From: Bacillus horti
Lineage (GTDB): Bacteria; Bacillota; Bacilli; Caldalkalibacillales; JCM-10596
Direction of reading: 5' to 3'
Assembly: GCF_030813115.1 (NCBI RefSeq)
Contig: NZ_JAUSTY010000004.1
Coordinates: 186,001-250,000, forward strand
DNA: 64,000 bases
The notes beneath the pieces were generated by a model. The model saw only the letters and a list, made by a program, of their open reading frames with translations, made no database searches and was not told where the DNA came from. A program made the translations under genes and the position numbers. Of this stretch, positions 50,272 through 59,290 are shown piece by piece. Positions within the stretch are counted from its first letter, which is position 1; every line of letters starts with the position of its first letter.

Positions 50272-51153
50272 ATGACATCTTCCGCATTAACGCTTGTAGG
50301 GTTGAGCAAAGAATATAAGTCTTTCACACTAGGCCCTGTTGATTTTGAAGTTCAACGTGGGACGGTTGTCTCCTTAATAGGAACCAACGGATCAGGAAAA
50401 AGCACTTTATTTCATACGATTATGGGTATTGTTCAGCCTGAAAAAGGAACGGTTCAGGTATTTGGCGAGGACTATAAAAAAAATGAAGTAGCATGGAAGC
50501 AAAAAGTGGGCTATGTCGGTGAGCAATACGGAACATTAGCGTACCTTACTGTTAAGGAAATAGCTGCTTTTGTATCACGCTGGTACCCTTCGTGGGACCA
50601 ACATAAATACTTAGGACTTCTGAAACGCTATCAGATTGATGAAAATAAGAAATTTAATAAGAGTTCTAAAGGAACAAGAAGAAAAATCGAATTTATTCTT
50701 GCTATGTCACATTCACCTGAGCTATTGCTTCTTGATGAGCCTTCTGAGGGTGTAGATATCGTTTCACAGAGAAAGATGAAAGAGGACCTTTTAGAGTACA
50801 TGAATAACGAAAATCACACGATTGTGATTGCCACTCATATTCTTGATGAAGTAAGGCAAATAAGTGATTACATTTGTGTACTAGATCAAGGTAAAATCGT
50901 TACAGCCTTTGAAAAGGATGAGATCTATGAGAAGTGGGCAAGACTATGGGTATCTGATTTGACGGACACTGTAAGAAATCACCAGCATACTTTGGACGTG
51001 ACACATCCTCCTTTACAGCTTGTAACAGACAATGTGGAGTCCACTGAGGCTCTGTTAGAGCAAGAAGGAATTCAAGTGACACACAGGCAATCCTTGAGCC
51101 TAGATGAAGTTATAACGTTTATTTTGGAAGCAGCTAGTCACTCTAAAGAATAG
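50272..51153 (+). CDS. ABC transporter ATPase, YtrB-like
   Basis: A 293-residue ATPase. Walker A is G-T-N-G-S-G-K-S-T, Walker B L-L-L-L-D-E-P-S-E-G-V-D, and switch His in T-H-I-L-D-E-V. The signature is atypical (K-S-S-K-G-T-R-R-K), as in other YtrB-type ATPases, which lack a strict L-S-G-G-Q. A C-terminal extension of about 70 residues follows the ATPase domain. With the upstream YtrA-type regulator and ABC-2-like protein it forms a compact three-gene transporter operon. AAGGAG precedes the ATG. Confidence 0.9.
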   Translation: MTSSALTLVGLSKEYKSFTLGPVDFEVQRGTVVSLIGTNGSGKSTLFHTIMGIVQPEKGTVQVFGEDYKKNEVAWKQKVGYVGEQYGTLAYLTVKEIAAFVSRWYPSWDQHKYLGLLKRYQIDENKKFNKSSKGTRRKIEFILAMSHSPELLLLDEPSEGVDIVSQRKMKEDLLEYMNNENHTIVIATHILDEVRQISDYICVLDQGKIVTAFEKDEIYEKWARLWVSDLTDTVRNHQHTLDVTHPPLQLVTDNVESTEALLEQEGIQVTHRQSLSLDEVITFILEAASHSKE

Positions 51154-51239
51154 TAGAATTTAATAATTTATTGAAGGTAATTGATTTGGTTAAAAGTGTA
51201 GGATTCCGTTAACGTAATCGATGAAAAATAAAGTTTAAC

Positions 51240-51268
51240 TTGACGTGTGGCTGAATCATTCTTATAAT
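51240..51268 (+). promoter_or_regulatory. thrS promoter
   Basis: TTGACG (51240-51245), 17 bp and TATAAT (51263-51268): a near-consensus vegetative promoter. Transcription should begin near 51275, giving the T-box leader. Confidence 0.8.
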
Positions 51269-51274
51269 ACGTAG

Positions 51275-51568
51275 TAACATAATTTCACAATTGTTTGCGA
51301 TGAAAAGGACATGAACGACTTTCTTCCTTCTTCCAGAGAATAGGGTCTAAGGCTGTGAGCCCTTAAGAATAGAAAAGAGTTTACCACCTTGAGCTGTTAT
51401 GGGGAACAGATGCGTTTGCATGTCAGTATCTATAACCGGTGCTGAGCCGTTATCTAATGAAGCATAGGACAGGAGTGTTTTCCTTTTAGTTAACGCTTTT
51501 GTCATATGGAAGTAGGGTGGAACCACGATGAGTATAACTCGTCCCTAGGATAGGGACGGGTTTTTTTT
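51275..51568 (+). ncRNA. T-box leader of thrS
   Basis: The leader contains the T-box sequence AGGGTGGAACCACG (51514-51527) and an intrinsic terminator CGTCCCTA-GGA-TAGGGACG plus T8 (51540-51568). Upstream lies a structured Stem I region. A threonine codon ACC at 51383-51385, followed by A, is the most plausible specifier and fits the downstream thrS gene. Binding of uncharged tRNA-Thr would favour read-through. Confidence 0.9.
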
Positions 51569-51677
51569 GATGCCCAAAAATCTGATCAATGAAACAATGA
51601 TGTAATTTGTAGTACACAGGGAATGTTGAGCAGTACCACAAAAAAAATGAACAACAAGTATAGGAGTGTGAACGAAA

Positions 51678-53588
51678 ATGTCAATGATTAACGTACAGCT
51701 ACCAGATGGAGCAAAACGTGAAATTGAACAAGGGTCAGATGTAGCAGCAGTAGCATTTTCCATCAGTCCAGGTCTAAAGAAAAAAGCAGTAGCAGGTAAA
51801 ATTAACGGTAAGCTAGTGGATCTTTCTGCTGCCGTGCAGGATGGAGATATCGTTGAAATTGTTACTCAGGATTCTGCTGAGGCTTTGGAGGTTATGCGTC
51901 ATAGTACAGCGCACTTAATGGCACAAGCTGTTAAGAGAATATACGGAGATGTGAAGCTTGGTGTAGGACCAGTGATTGAATCAGGCTTTTATTATGATAT
52001 GGATCTTGCTGAATCTATTACAGCTGAGGATCTTCCCAAGATTGAGAAGGAAATGAACAAAATTATTAATGAGAACATTCCTGTTGAACGTATTGTGGTC
52101 AGCAGAGAGGAAGCTCTTAAAATGTATGAGGATATCGGCGATGAGTTTAAGCTCGAGCTTATTCAGGAGCTCCCTGAAGGAGAGGAAATTACGATCTACA
52201 AGCAAGGTGAATTCTTTGACCTTTGCCGAGGTCCACATGTTCCTTCAACAGGAAAAATCAAAGCGATTAAGCTGTTAAGCGTAGCTGGAGCTTACTGGCG
52301 TGGGGATAGCGATAATAAAATGCTTCAGCGTGTTTACGGTACAGCTTTTGCTAAGCAAAATGAACTTGATGAGTATCTTCATTTCATTGAGGAAGCGAAA
52401 AAGCGTGACCATCGTAAATTGGGTAAGGAGCTAGAGCTGTTTATGTTTTCGGACGAAGCACCAGGCATGCCATTTTATTTACCTAATGGACAAATCATTC
52501 GTACAGAGCTAGAAAACTTTTCGCGTAGCTTACAAAGACAAGCAGGGTATGATGAGGTTCGTACTCCATTTATGATGAATCAGCGTTTATGGGAGCAATC
52601 AGGGCATTGGGATCACTATCATGAAAATATGTATTTTTCAGAGGTTGATAATACCAAGTTTGCTATGAAGCCAATGAACTGTCCGGGTCATATGCTTATC
52701 TTTAAAAATGCGTTGCATTCTTATCGTGATCTGCCTATTCGTATGGCTGAGTTCGGTCAGGTACACCGTCATGAGCTAAGTGGAGCATTAAACGGCATGC
52801 TGCGCGTCCGTACTTTCTGTCAGGATGATGCCCATATTTTTGTTACTCCAGCCCAAATTGAAAGTGAAATCAAAGAAGTTTTTTCTCTTATCGATACGAT
52901 TTATCGTACCTTTGGTTTTGAGTATTCCGTTGAATTATCAACTCGTCCAGAGGATTCAATGGGTGACGATCAGCTATGGGAGCAAGCAGAAGGAGCACTG
53001 CGTAATGTGCTAACTGAGTTAGAGATTGATTATCATTTGAATGAAGGAGACGGAGCATTTTATGGTCCAAAAATTGATTTCCACATCAAGGACGCCTTAA
53101 AAAGAAGCCATCAATGTGCAACGATCCAATTAGATTTCCAAATGCCTGAGAAATTTGACTTAACCTACATTGATGAGCATAATCAAAAGGTACGCCCAGT
53201 GGTTATTCATCGTGCTGTGTTTGGTTCAATAGATCGTTTCTTTGGTATATTAGTGGAACATTTTGCGGGTGCTTTCCCTACATGGTTAGCTCCTGTTCAA
53301 GCAAAGGTTCTTCCTATCGCTGAGGTACATGCTGAGTATGCTAACAAGGTGGCAGATGAGCTGAGAATCAAAGGGATTCGTGTAGAGGTAGACGCTAGAA
53401 ATGAGAAGATTGGCTATAAAATACGTGAAGCTCAAATGCAAAAGGTTCCTTACATGCTCGTCATAGGGGACAAGGAAATTGAAAATAATGCTTTAGCTGT
53501 TCGCAAACGCGGTGAAGGAGACATCGGTGCCAAGCCTGTAGCAGAGGTTATTGATCTGCTAGTAGAGGAAATTACTGAAAAGAAATAA
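51678..53588 (+). CDS. thrS: Threonyl-tRNA synthetase
   Basis: A 636-residue class II synthetase charging tRNA-Thr. Residues 1-62 form a TGS domain; about 70-225 the editing (SAD) domain with H-S-T-A-H-L-M-A-Q and C-R-G-P-H-V; about 245-530 the catalytic core with M-N-C-P-G-H-M, R-H-E-L-S-G-A-L and R-A-V-F-G-S-I-D-R-F; and 540-636 the anticodon-binding domain. The zinc-ligand cysteine lies in N-C-P-G-H. ATG 51678 is nine bases behind AGGAGTG. It is controlled by the preceding T-box. Confidence 0.98.
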   Translation: MSMINVQLPDGAKREIEQGSDVAAVAFSISPGLKKKAVAGKINGKLVDLSAAVQDGDIVEIVTQDSAEALEVMRHSTAHLMAQAVKRIYGDVKLGVGPVIESGFYYDMDLAESITAEDLPKIEKEMNKIINENIPVERIVVSREEALKMYEDIGDEFKLELIQELPEGEEITIYKQGEFFDLCRGPHVPSTGKIKAIKLLSVAGAYWRGDSDNKMLQRVYGTAFAKQNELDEYLHFIEEAKKRDHRKLGKELELFMFSDEAPGMPFYLPNGQIIRTELENFSRSLQRQAGYDEVRTPFMMNQRLWEQSGHWDHYHENMYFSEVDNTKFAMKPMNCPGHMLIFKNALHSYRDLPIRMAEFGQVHRHELSGALNGMLRVRTFCQDDAHIFVTPAQIESEIKEVFSLIDTIYRTFGFEYSVELSTRPEDSMGDDQLWEQAEGALRNVLTELEIDYHLNEGDGAFYGPKIDFHIKDALKRSHQCATIQLDFQMPEKFDLTYIDEHNQKVRPVVIHRAVFGSIDRFFGILVEHFAGAFPTWLAPVQAKVLPIAEVHAEYANKVADELRIKGIRVEVDARNEKIGYKIREAQMQKVPYMLVIGDKEIENNALAVRKRGEGDIGAKPVAEVIDLLVEEITEKK

Positions 53589-53839
53589 GGTTGAAATCAG
53601 TAAAGAAGCTATTTGAAAGTTGACAGATAGGCTTAGCACATGATATATTATGAAATGGATTAAATAGGATAGGACATAAGCAGAAGCGACCCGCTTCTCA
53701 CCTGATTGACGTATTGTTGACAGGTTGCTACTTGTGAGAAGTATTTATGCGGGCGTTTTGCGTCCGCTTTTTTATTTTGCTACGTGTACCATCCTTAGTC
53801 TTAAGATTTTGGCCAAAATCTTGTTGGAGGTGTCAACAT
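53589..53839 (+). ncRNA. infC operon leader with L20-type attenuator
   Basis: A terminator GCGGGCG-TTTTG-CGTCCGC plus T-rich tail lies at 53749-53780. Upstream pieces can pair alternatively: TTCTCAC (53695-53701) with GTGAGAA (53734-53740), and CCCGC (53690-53694) with the terminator arm GCGGG (53749-53753), giving an antiterminator. This matches the L20-leader layout of infC-rpmI-rplT operons in Bacillota, where ribosomal protein L20 favours termination. Confidence 0.75.
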
Positions 53840-54358
53840 ATTAGCAAGGAACTTTTAGTCAATGAAGGCATTCGTGCGAAGGAAGTTCGTGTCATTGGAG
53901 TCGATGGAGAGCAGTTAGGAATTTTGCCGATCCGTCAAGCGTTACAATTAGCTTTTGATGCTAACTTAGATCTTGTCAATGTAGCTCCTACAGCTAAACC
54001 ACCAGTATGTCGAATTATGGACTACGGAAAGTTTAAGTTTGAGCAGCAAAAGAAAGATAAAGAAGCACGTAAAAAGCAGAAAATCATTAGTCTTAAAGAA
54101 GTTCGGTTTAGCCCTACGATTGAGGACCATGATTATCAAACAAAGATGCGTAATGTCGTCAAGTTTCTCAAAAATGGTGATAAAGTAAAATGCTCCATTC
54201 GATTTAAAGGACGCCAAATTACTCACTCTGAGATTGGTAGACAGGTATTAGATCGCTTAGCAAAAGATATTGCCGAAGTAGGAGAGATTGAATCCAAGCC
54301 TAAGATGGAAGGCCGTAGTATGTTAATGATTCTTTCTCCTAAAACGACAGATAAATAA
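53840..54358 (+). CDS. infC: Translation initiation factor IF-3 (AUU start)
   Basis: A 172-residue IF-3. Family sequence begins at [13 protein letters not shown], so the start codon is ATT 53840, nine bases behind GGAGG (53826-53830); the longer frame upstream runs through the attenuator and is not IF-3-like. The rare AUU start is a conserved feature of infC that lets IF-3 limit its own translation. The N-terminal domain (about 1-75), linker and C-terminal domain ([18 protein letters not shown]) are complete. It is followed by rpmI and rplT. Confidence 0.93.
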   Translation: MSKELLVNEGIRAKEVRVIGVDGEQLGILPIRQALQLAFDANLDLVNVAPTAKPPVCRIMDYGKFKFEQQKKDKEARKKQKIISLKEVRFSPTIEDHDYQTKMRNVVKFLKNGDKVKCSIRFKGRQITHSEIGRQVLDRLAKDIAEVGEIESKPKMEGRSMLMILSPKTTDK

Positions 54359-54375
54359 GAACGGAGGAAATCGTT

Positions 54376-54573
54376 ATGCCAAAAATGAAAACACATAAAG
54401 GTGCAGCAAAACGCTTTAAAAAGACCGGAAGTGGCAAACTTAAGCGTGCTCGTGCTTTTACAAGCCATATGTTCTCTAACAAAACTCAAAAGCAAAAGCG
54501 TAAGCTTCGTAAAGCTGCTATAGTGAGCAGTGGAGATTTCAAACGTATTAAAGAAATGTTAACTTACAAGTAA
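54376..54573 (+). CDS. rpmI: Ribosomal protein bL35
   Basis: A 65-residue, very basic protein. The family start [14 protein letters not shown] and the K-R-L-R-K-type tail (K-R-K-L-R-K-A) are present. It lies between infC and rplT, as in most bacteria. CGGAGGAAA precedes the ATG. Confidence 0.98.
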   Translation: MPKMKTHKGAAKRFKKTGSGKLKRARAFTSHMFSNKTQKQKRKLRKAAIVSSGDFKRIKEMLTYK

Positions 54574-54588
54574 TAGGAGGGACTTTTT

Positions 54589-54939
54589 ATGCCAAGAGTT
54601 AAGGGTGGTATTGTTTCACGCCGTCGTCGTAAAAAAGTATTAAAGCTAGCTAAAGGTTATTTCGGTTCCAAACACCGTTTATTTAAATCAGCTAATGCTC
54701 AGGTTTTAAAATCATTACTATATGCTTACCGTGACCGTCGTCAAAGAAAGCGTGATTTCCGTAAGCTATGGATTACACGTATCAATGCGGCAGCTCGTAT
54801 TCACGGGTTATCTTACAGCAAATTCATGCACGGATTAAAGACTGCTGGTGTGGACATTAACCGTAAAATGCTAGCAGACCTTGCTGTAAACGACAAAGAT
54901 ACATTTGCTCAATTAGTATCAAAAGCAAAAGGTCAATAA
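54589..54939 (+). CDS. rplT: Ribosomal protein bL20
   Basis: A 116-residue basic protein. Family features are [32 protein letters not shown] and a C-terminal domain with [12 protein letters not shown]20 assembles early onto 23S rRNA and, in Bacillota, represses its own operon through the leader. GGAGGG precedes the ATG. Confidence 0.98.
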   Translation: MPRVKGGIVSRRRRKKVLKLAKGYFGSKHRLFKSANAQVLKSLLYAYRDRRQRKRDFRKLWITRINAAARIHGLSYSKFMHGLKTAGVDINRKMLADLAVNDKDTFAQLVSKAKGQ

Positions 54940-54948
54940 TTTCGATCT

Positions 54949-55041
54949 CATGTAGATGAGCATCTACATGGAACATAAAAATGCTTCTCATTCTGTACTT
55001 CGGGTGATATCCGAAAGGAGACAGAATGAGAAGCTTTTTTG
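54949..55041 (+). terminator. Hairpin pair ending the rplT operon
   Basis: CATGTAGATG-AG-CATCTACATG (54949-54970) is a perfect hairpin, followed by GCTTCTCATTCTGT/ACAGAATGAGAAGC (54983-54996 with 55021-55034) and T6. The second is a strong terminator, also near the end of the convergent ysdB gene. Confidence 0.85.
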
Positions 55042-55071
55042 CATATAACTAATTTCTCTAAGATAAAAATT

Positions 55072-55458
55072 TTATTTATTTCCTTTGAGAAGCTCCTTCA
55101 CAGGACCACTCCATTCAATTGAAGCGTAAGGGTAGTGCTTAAATAGGAGGTTTTCAATTTCTTCAAAGTCCGCCGTTCTGAGACCGTGTAGGTCATTCCT
55201 AGATTTGGTCCAAAGCTTAATATGAACAACACGAAACGCTTCATCTGCTGTTCCAAGATACTTTTCTCCTTCAAAAAGCACCCCTTTTTGCGTAACCAAG
55301 AGATTTTTTCTTACCTGCTTAAAATCGTCTAAAAGATATAATTCCTTTTTATCATGAGCAAGCTCAAGCTTCCGCTTAGGATGGAACAAGTATTTAAAAA
55401 TCATGTATGTTAATACGATGATAGAGAAAAAGATCAATATTCTTATAAAAACAGCCAT
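55072..55458 (-). CDS. ysdB: YsdB homologue
   Basis: A 128-residue protein with one N-terminal membrane segment (I-L-I-F-F-S-I-I-V-L-T-Y-M-I-F). The pattern L-D-D-F-K-Q-V-R-K-N-L-L-V-T-Q-K-G-V-L-F-E-G-E-K-then Y-L-G-T matches YsdB, described in B. subtilis as a sigma-W-pathway protein and located next to rplT as here. I do not see a sigma-W promoter (TGAAAC/CGTA) upstream, so regulation may differ. Function is unknown. Confidence 0.82.
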   Translation of the reverse strand: MAVFIRILIFFSIIVLTYMIFKYLFHPKRKLELAHDKKELYLLDDFKQVRKNLLVTQKGVLFEGEKYLGTADEAFRVVHIKLWTKSRNDLHGLRTADFEEIENLLFKHYPYASIEWSGPVKELLKGNK

Positions 55459-55756
55459 ATGCTACCCCCTATTGTCTCCAAAAAAATTTAAAAAAGATGA
55501 AATCGCCCCATATGTCATGAACAATGCTTAGAGCAACTTAGGTTAAGAACCCGTTGCACCATATTTTCGGTCTATGTACAACGATTACGTATATATATTG
55601 TACGTAACAAGTAATCATTTGGTTTCGGTATAGTTGATTCCTTCTAAAAAAACACCTAAGCTCTATCGCAACCCAGCGAGCATGTTCATCCTTACATCTA
55701 TATAGTATAATAGCATAGTGTTACATAATAAAGTGTACATTTAGGAGGGATTATAG

Positions 55757-56842
55757 ATGTCTGGTCAAGATACTACCTTACAAATGTTTAAGGAGCTAAC
55801 GGAATGTCCCGGTGTTCCTGGAAATGAACATGCTGTAAAAAAGGTGATGGAAAAGTGGATTGAGCCACATGCTACAGAGCTTCAGCAGGATCACCTTGGC
55901 AGCTTAATTGCTAAAAAGACAGGTCAGGCTGACGGGCCTAAAATCATGGTTGCCGGTCACCTAGATGAAATAGGCTTCATGATTACTCAAATCACAGAAA
56001 GTGGATTCCTTAAGTTTCAAACATTAGGCGGCTGGTGGGAGCAGGTTATGCTAGCCCAGCGTGTTTTAGTATTAACTAGAAAAGGTGAGGTTGAAGGGGT
56101 TATTGGCTCGAAGCCACCACATATTCTACCTCCAGAAGCACGTAAAAAATCAGTAAATGTGAAGGAAATGTTTATTGACATTGGAGCAGCAAGTCGTGAG
56201 GAAGCGGAAGAGTTTGGTGTTCGTCCTGGAGATACGGTAGTTCCTATTTGTCCTTTTACAGTCATGAAGAATCCTAAGCTATTGATGGCTAAAGCATGGG
56301 ATAATCGAATTGGCTGCGCCATCGCTATTGATGTGATGAAGCGCTTAAAGGAGGAGGATCATCCGAATACGTTCTATGGTGTAGGAACCGTTCAAGAGGA
56401 GGTTGGACTACGCGGAGCACAAACGGCTGGTCATTTTGTTCAACCAGATATCTCCTTTGCTGTTGATGTGGGGATTGCTGGAGATACACCAGGGATTAAG
56501 CCAGAGGAAGCAAACTCGAAGATCGGAAAAGGGCCTCAAATTATTCTATATGATGCATCGATGATTGCTCATAAAAACCTTACGGATTTTGTTGTCAAGG
56601 TAGCAGAGGAAAATCAGATTCCGTATCAATTTGATTTCATTAATGGCGGAGGTACGGATGCTGGGCGTATTCAGCTTACGGGGAATGGTGTGCCTTCCTT
56701 AGCGATCACAATTGCTACTCGCTATATCCATAGCCATGCAGGAATTTTACACCGTGATGATTATGATAACGCCGTGAATCTACTTGTTGCTGTAATTAAG
56801 AAGCTAGATGCAGAAACTGTGGAGAAAATTAAATTAGGGTAG
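55757..56842 (+). CDS. ysdC: M42-family metallo-aminopeptidase (YsdC-type)
   Basis: A 361-residue aminopeptidase of the M42 family (glutamyl/deblocking aminopeptidase, tetrahedral oligomers). Metal-binding and catalytic features are A-G-H68-[24 protein letters not shown] and the late Y-I-H-S-H. It trims short peptides in the cytosol. The position after rplT and ysdB matches the B. subtilis order. A TATAAT (55706-55711) upstream may be its -10 element. TTAGGAGG precedes the ATG. Confidence 0.9.
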   Translation: MSGQDTTLQMFKELTECPGVPGNEHAVKKVMEKWIEPHATELQQDHLGSLIAKKTGQADGPKIMVAGHLDEIGFMITQITESGFLKFQTLGGWWEQVMLAQRVLVLTRKGEVEGVIGSKPPHILPPEARKKSVNVKEMFIDIGAASREEAEEFGVRPGDTVVPICPFTVMKNPKLLMAKAWDNRIGCAIAIDVMKRLKEEDHPNTFYGVGTVQEEVGLRGAQTAGHFVQPDISFAVDVGIAGDTPGIKPEEANSKIGKGPQIILYDASMIAHKNLTDFVVKVAEENQIPYQFDFINGGGTDAGRIQLTGNGVPSLAITIATRYIHSHAGILHRDDYDNAVNLLVAVIKKLDAETVEKIKLG

Positions 56843-56951
56843 AGCGTGCTAGTTAAGATTCACTGCTTATTGTATAAGTAAAGAGCGAAGTGGAATACGA
56901 AGAGAAGTGTATAAGAATAGACGGCAAGGAAGATTAATAGAAGTAAAAAGG

Positions 56952-56986
56952 GGTGTTTCAAGGTCTAAAAAGACTTTTGAGACACC
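56952..56986 (-). terminator. Terminator of sspI (minus strand)
   Basis: GGTGTTTCAA-GGTCT pairs with AGACTTTTGAGACACC around AAAA (a few mismatches); on the minus strand it is followed by CCTTTTTAC. It lies between convergent ysdC and sspI. Confidence 0.6.
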
Positions 56987-57032
56987 ACCACTTCTACATA
57001 CATAACGAAAGCAAATAGACAAAAGGGGCTAG

Positions 57033-57239
57033 TTACTGAAGCCCCGCTTTAATATGAGAAATGACTAGTTCCTTTTCCTCATTTGAGCTTTTATCCCACA
57101 TCAGCTCAAATAATACGCCTAAACCAGGTAGCATTTTTTCCTCTCCACTTTCAATAGCATCTAAAATTGTTGCCCGAATATGCTCCTCATCACTTCCATT
57201 AAGGTTTTCAACTATCGCATGACGCAGGTTAAGATTCAT
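57033..57239 (-). CDS. sspI: Small acid-soluble spore protein I
   Basis: A 68-residue protein. M-N-L-N-L-R-H-A-I-V, D-A-I-E-S-G-E-E-K-M-L-P-G-L-G-V-L-F-E identify SspI, a minor small acid-soluble spore protein made in the forespore. It marks the organism as an endospore former. The gene is monocistronic and read against its neighbours; a sigma-G promoter would be expected upstream but I could not assign one. AAAGGAGA precedes the ATG. Confidence 0.95.
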   Translation of the reverse strand: MNLNLRHAIVENLNGSDEEHIRATILDAIESGEEKMLPGLGVLFELMWDKSSNEEKELVISHIKAGLQ

Positions 57240-57423
57240 CTGTTCTTTATCTCCTTTTCTTGAAAAGTTATATCGTTTGCTAGCTGCGTTATTAGTATGA
57301 GCAATTTTTTGGTATAGTATGAATGAGAGAAGTGAAAGGGAGCAAACACTCCTTAAGCGAAATAAAAAGAGAATTGAAATAGATAAATGAAATGATTGAA
57401 ATTATGATTGAAGGAGCACGTTC

Positions 57424-58224
57424 ATGTATATTGAATCCAGCCAGAATCCCCGCTTTAAGGAGTGGAAAAAGCTTTTAACTAAAAAGGGGAGAACCAAGCA
57501 ACGGAGCTTTCTAGTAGAAGGGTTTCATCTTGCAGAGGAAGCATTTATGTCTAAGTGGGATATTGATGCTGTCTTGCTGATGCAGGATACTGTAGTTACA
57601 CCTTCATTGGAACAGTACTTAGCCCCATATAAGTCAATAACGTTCGAACTAAGTAGTAAGCTGTTTTTAGAGCTAAGCGAGACAGAAGCACCTCAGGGAA
57701 TCATAGTGATTGTAAAGCAACGAGAGTTAAAGATTGATGAGAAGAGTGCTTTATTTGAAGCAGGACAAACCATCCTAGTTGTTGATCAGGTTCAAGATCC
57801 AGGAAATATGGGTACTATCATTAGGACAGCTGATGCTGCTGGTGTGGATGCCATTGTTATAAGTAAGGGAAGCGCAGATATCTATTCCGGAAAAACGCTG
57901 CGTTCTACACAGGGCTCCATTTTTCACCTACCTATTATTCAGGAGGAGCTAGAGGAGGTCTTACCAGATCTAGAGAAGGAAGGCTGGACCATATTAGCTT
58001 CTGCTTTAACGGACAGTGTAGATGTTCAGCAGCTTGCCCTACAAAACAAGCCAAAAATAGCTTTGATTGTAGGAAATGAAGGTCAAGGTGTGTCTGAATA
58101 CGCCTTAGCTCAAGCTCATCAGCGTGTGAAGATCCCTATTTGGGGTCAGGCTGAGTCCTTGAACGTTGGAGTAGCAACAGGGATTCTACTTTACTCCATC
58201 AGGTCACAATTTCATTTTATGTAG
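57424..58224 (+). CDS. ysgA: SpoU-family RNA 2'-O-methyltransferase (YsgA-type)
   Basis: A 266-residue SPOUT methyltransferase. The N-terminal RNA-substrate domain (N-P-R-F-K-E-W-K-K-L, R-S-F-L-V-E-G) is followed by the trefoil-knot motifs D-Q-V-Q-D-P-G-N-M-G-T-I-I-R-T-A, I-V-G-N-E-G-Q-G-V and P-I-W-G-Q-A-E-S-L-N-V-G-V-A. The expected reaction is ribose methylation of 23S rRNA or tRNA with SAM. It lies between sspI and pheS, as in B. subtilis. GGAG precedes the ATG. Confidence 0.92.
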   Translation: MYIESSQNPRFKEWKKLLTKKGRTKQRSFLVEGFHLAEEAFMSKWDIDAVLLMQDTVVTPSLEQYLAPYKSITFELSSKLFLELSETEAPQGIIVIVKQRELKIDEKSALFEAGQTILVVDQVQDPGNMGTIIRTADAAGVDAIVISKGSADIYSGKTLRSTQGSIFHLPIIQEELEEVLPDLEKEGWTILASALTDSVDVQQLALQNKPKIALIVGNEGQGVSEYALAQAHQRVKIPIWGQAESLNVGVATGILLYSIRSQFHFM

Positions 58225-58243
58225 AAAGAGAGTCATAATAAAG

Positions 58244-59245
58244 ATGTGGAAAAGACCCTATGTAAGAAGCTATGCCTTAATCGGAGCTTGTTTAGCTCTA
58301 ACCATTTCCTTCACTGCCTACACACTTCGTGAGAATCATTCTGCTATGGAACAATCAGAAGTAGTGCAGGATATGGAGCTACAACATCAAAGCCTAGAAC
58401 GTGTTGCTGAAATCGAACCTCTAGAGCTAAACGTTGGTATTATACGTTCACCTATTCAAAATGAAGCAGAAATGGCAGAGCAACCCTTGCGTCAATTAGA
58501 AACACTATTGGCTGAAGCTACATCTCTTGAGGTTGAAGCGATAACCTTTGATCACTATCATTCTTTACTTGAGGCCTTAGAATATGGGCAAATCCAATTA
58601 GCCTTCCTAGGACCAGCTAGCTATGTGGCGGCTCATGAGCGTTCTTCCGCTCAGGCTATTGCTGCAATGATGGTAGATGAACAAGCTTATCATTATTCAT
58701 ATATTATCAGTCTAAACGAACAGCCATGGGATACCCTAGAGGAGTTTATGGATGGAGCACAGCAGCGCAGCTTTGCTTTTAGTGGACCTTTCTCAACCAG
58801 TGGAACACTGGTCCCGAGGCTTGCCCTAAGTCAGTTTGAGGCTGGTAGAGTAAGTACAGCACATACAGCACAGACAGAAAATCAACCATTAGCCCTTATA
58901 GATTTAGGTTCCAACGAAGCTACAGCTATAGCGATAAAAAACAAAGAAGTAGACGCTGGAGCATTAAACAGTCTGTTCTTTGAGCTGTTTGTGGAACAGG
59001 GCTTGCTGGATGAGGATAGAGTGAAGATCATATGGAGCTCAGACCCTCTTTATTTTAGTCCATGGGTGGTATCTTACCAAATTGGTGAGGAATTAAAGGG
59101 ACAGCTTCGCTCAGCTTTAGTTGGAATTGAAGAACATGAGATTCTAAACTACTTTGGAGCAACTGGATTTTCTTCCGTAACGGACAGGAACTATGATTTA
59201 ATTAGAAGGGCAGTAGAGGAAACAGGGGAATTTAGTGATGAATGA
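58244..59245 (+). CDS. PhnD-like substrate-binding protein, membrane-anchored
   Basis: A 333-residue protein with an N-terminal membrane segment (Y-A-L-I-G-A-C-L-A-L-T-I-S-F-T-A) and a binding-protein domain from about residue 60. PhnD-type features are L-N-V-G-I-I-R-S-P, F-D-H-Y-H-S-L-L-E-A-L-E-Y-G, A-F-L-G-P-A-S-Y-V-A and V-D-A-G-A-L-N-S. Such domains bind phosphonate, phosphite or other anions for ABC uptake, or act as sensory domains. No ABC ATPase or permease gene is adjacent, so partner and ligand are open. It lies 19 bp behind ysgA and is probably co-transcribed with it. Confidence 0.78.
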   Translation: MWKRPYVRSYALIGACLALTISFTAYTLRENHSAMEQSEVVQDMELQHQSLERVAEIEPLELNVGIIRSPIQNEAEMAEQPLRQLETLLAEATSLEVEAITFDHYHSLLEALEYGQIQLAFLGPASYVAAHERSSAQAIAAMMVDEQAYHYSYIISLNEQPWDTLEEFMDGAQQRSFAFSGPFSTSGTLVPRLALSQFEAGRVSTAHTAQTENQPLALIDLGSNEATAIAIKNKEVDAGALNSLFFELFVEQGLLDEDRVKIIWSSDPLYFSPWVVSYQIGEELKGQLRSALVGIEEHEILNYFGATGFSSVTDRNYDLIRRAVEETGEFSDE

Positions 59246-59255
59246 TAAATGACGT

Positions 59256-59284
59256 TTGCAAACCCTGTTATTTTTTCATATAAT
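59256..59284 (+). promoter_or_regulatory. pheST promoter
   Basis: TTGCAA (59256-59261), 17 bp and TATAAT (59279-59284). It stands directly before the T-box leader. A further TTGACA (59296-59301) has only a weak -10. Confidence 0.75.
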
Positions 59285-59290
59285 AAGACA

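Noticed and set aside
53747-53839. N-terminal extension of infC from 53747
   Set aside because: The frame runs through the attenuator terminator and does not resemble IF-3; homology starts at the ATT codon.
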